Of a stretch of DNA of 64,000 bases, positions 59,477-64,000 are shown piece after piece (position 1 is the stretch's first letter; each line of letters begins with the position of its first letter). This DNA is from Polyangia bacterium (GTDB lineage: Bacteria; Myxococcota_A; Polyangia; Nannocystales; Nannocystaceae): the NCBI GenBank assembly GCA_030424595.1, contig JAUHWG010000029.1, positions 1 through 64,000 of the forward strand, written 5' to 3'. The notes under the pieces are model-generated. The model was not told the origin of the DNA. It searched no databases and was given only the letters and a program-made list of their open reading frames with translations. Both the position numbers and the translations under genes were made by a program.

Positions 59477-59881
59477 CGGCCGGGCGATGATAGCGGCGCC
59501 CGCGCCCGTCGACCACCAGCGCGGACATCTCGAAGCGCGGATGGTCTGGACTGGATCATCCGCGCTCAGCCTGCTCACGGCCCGGGCTCAGCGGGCGAGC
59601 TTGGCCTTCACGGGGGCCTTCACGGGGGGTTCTCGTAGCCTTCTCGTAGCCTTCTCGTAGCCTTCTCGTGGCCTATTCGGGGCGGGCTTTGGCCTGTTCG
59701 GGGTCTCATCCGAATGTCTCTTTGGACAGATCTCTAAAGAGCGACAGGGGCCGCCTCAGCAGCCCACAACGACGAATCCCGGGCCTGCGCGATCTCGCGC
59801 GGGCTCGGGACTTGTGCCGTCCTCGCGAGGCGCGAGGGGGCGGGGTCGCAGAGCAGCGTTTCGCCGCTCTGCTCGGACCTA
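59477..59881. other. Intergenic region with 11-bp tandem repeats
   Basis: About 400 bases lie between ligA and the next minus-strand gene. Four copies of an 11-bp unit lie at 59630-59673. I see no gene or RNA in the rest. Confidence 0.4.
59630..59673. repeat. Four 11-bp repeats (TTCTCGTAGCC)
   Basis: Three identical copies and a fourth with one change (A to G) stand in tandem upstream of ligA. The unit length is not a multiple of 3, in keeping with a noncoding location. Confidence 0.92.
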
Positions 59882-61408
59882 CTATTTGTTCTCCTCTTTT
59901 TGCTTGGCCTCAAGCTGCTTGAGGAGCGCCTCGGCCTCGTCGATGGCGTCGTCCTCCTCCACCCGCTTGGCGTCGTCGCCCATGCCGGCGACGTTGACGT
60001 CGATCTTCTCGAAGCGGGCGAGCATCTGGAAGAGCGCCAGGCGGGAGGCGGGGGCCGGACCCTCGAGGGCGAACTCGTCGTCCTTGGCGGGGACGAAGAT
60101 CCGCGGCTTGCCCCCCTCGATCACGCACTTGTGCGCGACCGAGATGACCTTCTCCGGGTTCTTCTCCTTGATCGGCACGCCCTGGAGGACCGGGAAGTCG
60201 CCGCTGTACCCGGCGATCAGGCTGTCGAGCGCACCGTCGGCGCCGCAGCGGGCGTAGAGCGGGTCCATCTCGTCGGGGACGATCGACGAGTCCTTGACCA
60301 GCGAGCCGTCCGCCTCGCGCTCGGCCCAGTCGCCGCCGGCGGTGGCGAGGAGCTGGTAGTCGGTGAGGAGCTGGCGGAAGATCAGCGAGTGGAGGAAGGC
60401 GCGCTTGAGCGCCCCGCCGCTCAGCTTCTTCGAGAAGACGAAGGTCAGCTCGTTGTAGCCGCTGCCGAGATCTTCGCGGAGAACGCCGTAGCCGCTGGCC
60501 TTGTCGGGCTTGACGTCCTTGGCCTTGTCGGGGACCTGATCGCTGCCCTCGATCACCCACAGGGCGTGGGTGTCGCTGAGGAAGTCGACGCGCTCCCGGA
60601 GCTCGCGGTAGCCGGTGAGCTTGATCATCAGCTCCTCGTTGTCCGCGATCGCCTTGGCCCACGCGGCGAAGGGGGCGGCGACCGACTCCTCCCAGGTGCG
60701 CGGCTTGACCTCGACGGTGCCGATGTCCTTGGCGAGGCCGCGGAGGAGCGAACGGTAGGGCTCGTCGCCGGAGACCGCGCGGCGGGCGTACATCTTCACG
60801 CCCATCCACTCGTCCCAGTACTTGTCCTTGTTGGCCGTGTACTCCTGCTTCATCTCCTTGGCGACCTTCTGGGCCTCGCCGGAGAGCGCGCCTATCGTCG
60901 CGTCGATGTCGGGCGCGTTGAAGACCGAGAGGAGGCGGAGATCGGCGTAGCCGCGGAGGATCTGCTCCTTGGTGTCGTCGCCGAAGCCGTACTTCACCTT
61001 GTGGATCAGCTGCGCGTAGTCACGCCGCGCCTCCTTGCGGAAGACCCAGGCGTCGGCCTCGGCGGTGCCGAGGATGATCGCCTTCATCTTCGCCTCCTTG
61101 GTCACGCCCGTGGGCACCTTGACCACCGCGAGAACGCCGGCCTGGAGCTCGTAGGGGTAGCGCTCGTTCTCGACGAAGACGTTCTCGTCGACGACGCCGG
61201 GGAGACGCTCGTGCGAGTAGATCTTCTCGAGGAGCGGGCGGAGCTCCTCGCGGACGGGATCGGCGGGCACCTCGTCCGCGGCCTCAGTCTTTTCGACCTT
61301 CTCTTTGCTGTAGCCGAGCTGACGCTGGAGCTGTTCTTCGCGGCTCTCGCCGCAGGCGAGGCCGAGGCCGAGTGCGAGGACGACACCGACGCGGATGCGA
61401 TGCTTCAT
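59882..61408 (-). CDS. Large predicted lipoprotein of unknown function
   Basis: 508 residues from the ATG complementary to 61406-61408. A signal peptide ending GLGLACGES is a clear lipobox. The rest is mixed helix/strand with many Lys/Glu residues and no cofactor or catalytic motif I can name; the C-terminus is a Glu/Lys coiled coil (EEDDAIDEAEALLKQLEAKQ). It would sit on a membrane facing the periplasm or the surface. It appears well conserved in composition and is not a shadow frame. Divergent from the Fe-S carrier gene. Confidence 0.7.
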   Translation of the reverse strand: MKHRIRVGVVLALGLGLACGESREEQLQRQLGYSKEKVEKTEAADEVPADPVREELRPLLEKIYSHERLPGVVDENVFVENERYPYELQAGVLAVVKVPTGVTKEAKMKAIILGTAEADAWVFRKEARRDYAQLIHKVKYGFGDDTKEQILRGYADLRLLSVFNAPDIDATIGALSGEAQKVAKEMKQEYTANKDKYWDEWMGVKMYARRAVSGDEPYRSLLRGLAKDIGTVEVKPRTWEESVAAPFAAWAKAIADNEELMIKLTGYRELRERVDFLSDTHALWVIEGSDQVPDKAKDVKPDKASGYGVLREDLGSGYNELTFVFSKKLSGGALKRAFLHSLIFRQLLTDYQLLATAGGDWAEREADGSLVKDSSIVPDEMDPLYARCGADGALDSLIAGYSGDFPVLQGVPIKEKNPEKVISVAHKCVIEGGKPRIFVPAKDDEFALEGPAPASRLALFQMLARFEKIDVNVAGMGDDAKRVEEDDAIDEAEALLKQLEAKQKEENK

Positions 61409-61726
61409 GGATCTCCGAGGATGCGGGGGGGAAGTTGCGGGAGTGCGACATCGGCGCGCGAACGCCGGCGCAGGTTGGCGCGTGTGTGCGCGGACAGGTG
61501 GCGCAAAGTAGGGCCGTTCCACGGTAGGAGATGCGCACGCAGGCTGTCAAAGCCCTTGAGCGCCGCGGGAGGATCCCTCAAGATGTCCGCGTTCTTCGCG
61601 TCCTTCGCGCAAACGCGCTTGCAGAGTCCTTGACCGCCCGGGACTCTCGAAGCATCTTACGTAACGTCACATTTCTTAGCGGCCGTCTGGCGTACAACAT
61701 CGCCCGCCCGGTGAAGGAAAAGACCC
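61409..61726. other. Divergent intergenic region upstream of the Fe-S carrier gene
   Basis: About 320 bases separate two divergent starts, so promoters for both must lie here. A small palindrome TTACGTAA at 61657-61664 sits in an AT-richer patch upstream of the Fe-S carrier gene. No gene is seen. Confidence 0.35.
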
Positions 61727-62146
61727 ATGTCAGAGCCACAGATCGAAGCGAACACTCCAGCAGCCAGCGACTCGGCCCCCAGCCCGGCCGGCGAGGCGAT
61801 CCAAGACCCGGCGATGGTCGGGGCCCTCGCCCTCACGGAGGTCGCCGCCGCGAAGGTCCGCGAGATCCGCGACGCTGAGGACATCGAGGCCAGCTACGGC
61901 CTCCGCGTGAAGGTCATGGGTGGGGGCTGCGCTGGCTTCCAGTACGACCTCTACTTTGACGAGCCGGCCGACGGCGACAACATCTTCGAGGTCCAGGGGA
62001 TCCAGCTCCTCTGCGACCAGATGAGCTTCATGTACCTGATGGGGACGACGATCGACTACGTCGAGGGTCTCCAGGGCGCGGGCTTTAAGTTCGGCAACCC
62101 GAACACGACCGGCTCCTGCGGCTGCGGCTCTTCGTTCTCGGTCTAG
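61727..62146 (+). CDS. erpA: A-type iron-sulfur cluster carrier (ErpA/HesB)
   Basis: 139 residues; GAAGGAAAA precedes the ATG. The HesB/IscA domain starts at ~33 (LALTEVAAAKVREI) and carries the three ligand Cys: one in VMGGGCAGFQYDLYF and two in GSCGCGSSF at the end. It receives Fe-S clusters from a scaffold and hands them to target enzymes. An Ala/Pro/Ser N-terminal extension of ~30 residues is longer than usual. The ErpA call over IscA is by overall resemblance. Confidence 0.85.
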   Translation: MSEPQIEANTPAASDSAPSPAGEAIQDPAMVGALALTEVAAAKVREIRDAEDIEASYGLRVKVMGGGCAGFQYDLYFDEPADGDNIFEVQGIQLLCDQMSFMYLMGTTIDYVEGLQGAGFKFGNPNTTGSCGCGSSFSV

Positions 62147-62838
62147 CCGCCGCGCTGCGGGGCGAGAGCGAGGCGATCTCTGGGCGCGTCCGGCGAAGGC
62201 CTGGCGCGCTTCGAGGTTCTCTGAGGTTCTCTGAGGTGCTCGATGGTCGTCGGCCGCGGCGTGATTCGGCGTTGCTGGCGGGCGCGGCGGTTGCCCGTCA
62301 GGCGGGTGGGGGTCGCAGGCTCTCCGGGGGCGGCCTCGGGGGCGAACGCGATGGGGATAGGCGGAGGCTGAGGCGTGGGCCGGTCAAGGGGGGACACCAC
62401 TCTCTCAGACAGGTCGGAGCGCGCGTCGACCCCTTGTTCCAAGGGGTCGATGCGCGTCCTAGACTCGTTCGCGGTGTCCCCCCTCGCCCGTCCACCAGCT
62501 CGTCCTCCGTAGGAGGTGAGCTGAGGACGAGGGCTGCGCGGCTCTTCTGACAATTTGGGCCTTCGAAGGGGTCTCTGGCAGCGCTGTTGTGGGGCGATCT
62601 TCGTCGGGTCCTCGGGTGGGATCGAGGAAGGGCTCCCCGAGCCGAAGGCTCGGTCTCGGCTGGAGGCTCGTCGACGCAGCACCCTTGTGAGAGAACCTTC
62701 TGAGGAGCGTGGTTGTGGAGGGGGTCGACGCTCGTCGCTCGGTGGCGCTCGGTGGCGCTCGCCGGTGATCGGCTCACATCTGCGGAGGAGCGGAGAGGGG
62801 CGGCAAGGGGGGGCGACTAGGGGTATGAGGAGAGGGCC
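62147..62838. other. Intergenic region, about 690 bases, with direct and inverted repeats
   Basis: No gene is recognised. It contains a short direct repeat (GAGGTTCTCT) at about 62213-62239 and a nested hairpin at 62388-62483. Long open frames on both strands here are Arg/Pro/Ser-rich artefacts. Confidence 0.45.
62388..62483. other. 96-base nested inverted repeat (hairpin or structured RNA)
   Basis: Outer arms GGGGGGACACC (62388-62398) and GGTGTCCCCCC (62473-62483) pair perfectly over 11 bp. An inner stem of 15 bp with one G-U pair joins 62421-62435 to 62441-62455 around the loop GTTCC. This may be a regulatory RNA, attenuator or mobile-repeat remnant. There is no U-tract after it, so a simple terminator is less likely. 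Confidence 0.55.
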
Positions 62839-64000
62839 ATGTTCGCCGTCGATGATCTCCACGATGCCCTCGTCTCGCGCCTCGGCGCGGAGCTGGTCGT
62901 TGTTGATCGTGGGCCCTACGCCCGGGACGACGGGGCGGAGGGGCCGTACATGCCGGGTCTGGTCCTGCGGCCGCGGGAGCGGGCGGAGGTGGTGGAGGTG
63001 GTGGCGCTCTGCCTGGCCCATCGGATCCCCCTCTCGCCGCGGGGGGCGGGGACGGGGACGGTCGGCGGGTGCCTGGCGGATCACGGGGGGGTCGTCCTCG
63101 ATCTGGCGGAGCTCGACGCGATCCTCGACATCGACGAGAGCTCGCTGCTGGCGACGGTCGAGCCGGGGGTGATCACGGCGCGCCTCCAGGCCGCGGCCGA
63201 GGCGGTGGGGCTCTTCTATCCGCCCGATCCCGCGAGCCTGAAGAAGTGCTCGATCGGCGGCAACGTGGCGACGAACGCTGGCGGTCCGCGAGCGTGCAAG
63301 TACGGGGTGACGGGGGCCTTCGTGCTGGGGCTCGACGTGATCACCGGCGGCGGCGAGGCGCTGGCGCTGGGCCACCGTTCGATCAAGGGGGTGACCGGCT
63401 ACGATCTCGTCAGCCTCCTCGTCGGCTCCGAGGGGACCCTGGCGGTGACCACCGCCTGCACCCTGCGGCTGCTGCCGAAGCCGAGCGCGACGCTGACCCT
63501 ATTGGCGGCGTTTCCGGACGAGGCCGCCGCCTGCGAGGGGGTCCAACGCTGCCTGCGGGGCGGGCTCTCGCCGGCGGCGCTCGAGTTCGCGGATCGGACC
63601 TGCGCGGCTGTCCTGCGGGCGAACGGAGGGCTCGCGGTGCCCCTTCCCGACGAGGCGGGGGCGCTCCTCTGGCTCGAGCTCGACGGCGATGAGGCGGGCC
63701 TCGACGCCGCCCTGGAGCGGGCGGCCGCGCGCTGCCGAGAGGCGGGGGCGCTGACCGTCGAGGTCGCCCGCGATCCGGCGACCTGTGAGCAGCTCTGGGA
63801 CGTGCGGCGGGCGCTCAGCTACAGCCTCCGCGCCCGCTGGCCGCGGAAGATCTCCGAGGACGTCGCCGTGCCGATAGGCCGCCTCCCGGAGCTCGCGGCG
63901 GCGGCTCGGGCGATAGGCTCGCGCCATCGCCTCGACACCGCCTCCTTCGGCCACGCCGGCGACGGCAACCTCCACGTCAATTTTCTCTACGATCCGAGCT
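62839..64000 (+). CDS. GlcD-like FAD-binding oxidase (3' end outside window)
   Basis: The frame opens at ATG 62839, preceded by GAGGAGAGG, and is still open at the window end (387 codons). The FAD-binding type 4 domain is clear: SPRGAGTGTVGGCL, then VVLDLAELDAILDIDESSLL, PPDPASLKKCSIGGNVATNA, KYGVTG and GSEGTLAVTT. The FAD-linked oxidase C-terminal domain has begun (SFGHAGDGNLHVNF). It oxidises a 2-hydroxy acid such as D-lactate or glycolate, passing electrons to a partner or quinone. If an Fe-S domain or GlcE/GlcF follows, it lies beyond the window. Confidence 0.88.
   Translation, partial: MFAVDDLHDALVSRLGAELVVVDRGPYARDDGAEGPYMPGLVLRPRERAEVVEVVALCLAHRIPLSPRGAGTGTVGGCLADHGGVVLDLAELDAILDIDESSLLATVEPGVITARLQAAAEAVGLFYPPDPASLKKCSIGGNVATNAGGPRACKYGVTGAFVLGLDVITGGGEALALGHRSIKGVTGYDLVSLLVGSEGTLAVTTACTLRLLPKPSATLTLLAAFPDEAAACEGVQRCLRGGLSPAALEFADRTCAAVLRANGGLAVPLPDEAGALLWLELDGDEAGLDAALERAAARCREAGALTVEVARDPATCEQLWDVRRALSYSLRARWPRKISEDVAVPIGRLPELAAAARAIGSRHRLDTASFGHAGDGNLHVNFLYDPS

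Noticed and set aside
62143-63375. 410-residue minus-strand open frame over the last kilobases
   Set aside because: Composition is Arg/Pro-rich with no domain, and the + strand carries a clear GlcD-like gene over more than 500 bases of it.

Overview
The window is high-GC DNA that looks like a myxobacterium, most likely of the Nannocystaceae type. The evidence is secreted lipoproteins whose signal is followed by Ser/Thr/Gly/Ala-rich linkers, a myxobacterial-style MbnP/MbnH pair, a solitary terpene synthase, a hydrophobic-residue exporter pair, and many in-frame tandem micro-repeats. The organism is inferred from gene style only; no rRNA, tRNA or CRISPR array was recognised.

Layout. (1) 1-2643: the end of a secreted propeller-like protein, a VWA-like lipoprotein and a small Cys-rich lipoprotein. 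(2) About 2.7-21.8 kb: an integrated genetic element, almost all on the + strand. It starts with a DNA-binding protein whose gene contains an iteron-like array followed by an AT-rich tract, as in lambda O/ori. Next come about a dozen tightly packed genes. At least six encode proteins with one or more Gly/Ala-rich membrane segments, two adjacent genes encode beta-rich proteins, and two encode membrane-anchored cell-wall hydrolases. A 2364-residue methylase-remnant/SNF2-helicase giant lies among them, and the element ends in a tyrosine integrase. I read this as a candidate undescribed provirus, possibly tailless and membrane-containing. No packaging ATPase, terminase, portal or tail gene was seen, so this remains a hypothesis. 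(3) 21.5-21.8 kb: copies of a palindromic repeat family, with another copy at 38.3 kb. (4) 21.9-27.0 kb: an APC-type permease, a poly-Asp protein and a SEC-C protein. (5) 27.1-34.9 kb: a defence-type operon of DUF262, Z1 ATPase and a PD-(D/E)XK nuclease, followed by a C5-cytosine methyltransferase. (6) 35.0-38.2 kb: a second VWA-like lipoprotein facing a second propeller-like gene, the mirror image of the arrangement at 1-2.1 kb; the propeller gene is fused out of frame to the 5' part of another gene.

(7) 38.5-64 kb: ordinary chromosomal genes. They include a flavin monooxygenase, a redoxin, a CBS-domain protein, a GluR0-like glutamate-gated K+ channel, a Sap/GAP-type membrane protein, a PEP-utilising phosphotransferase cotranscribed with a regulator bearing two TetR DNA-binding domains, and a membrane histidine kinase. 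They continue with a terpene synthase, an MMPL exporter with a LolA-like partner, the MbnP/MbnH pair, a short-chain dehydrogenase, a sulfite-oxidase-like molybdoenzyme, LigA, a large lipoprotein, an ErpA-type Fe-S carrier and the start of a GlcD-like FAD oxidase that runs off the end.

A recurring theme is tandem micro-repeats (3-30 bp units), mostly in frame, which add Asp, Lys-Thr, Gly-Glu, His-Gln-Val-Ala or Gly-Arg-Leu-Tyr runs to proteins.
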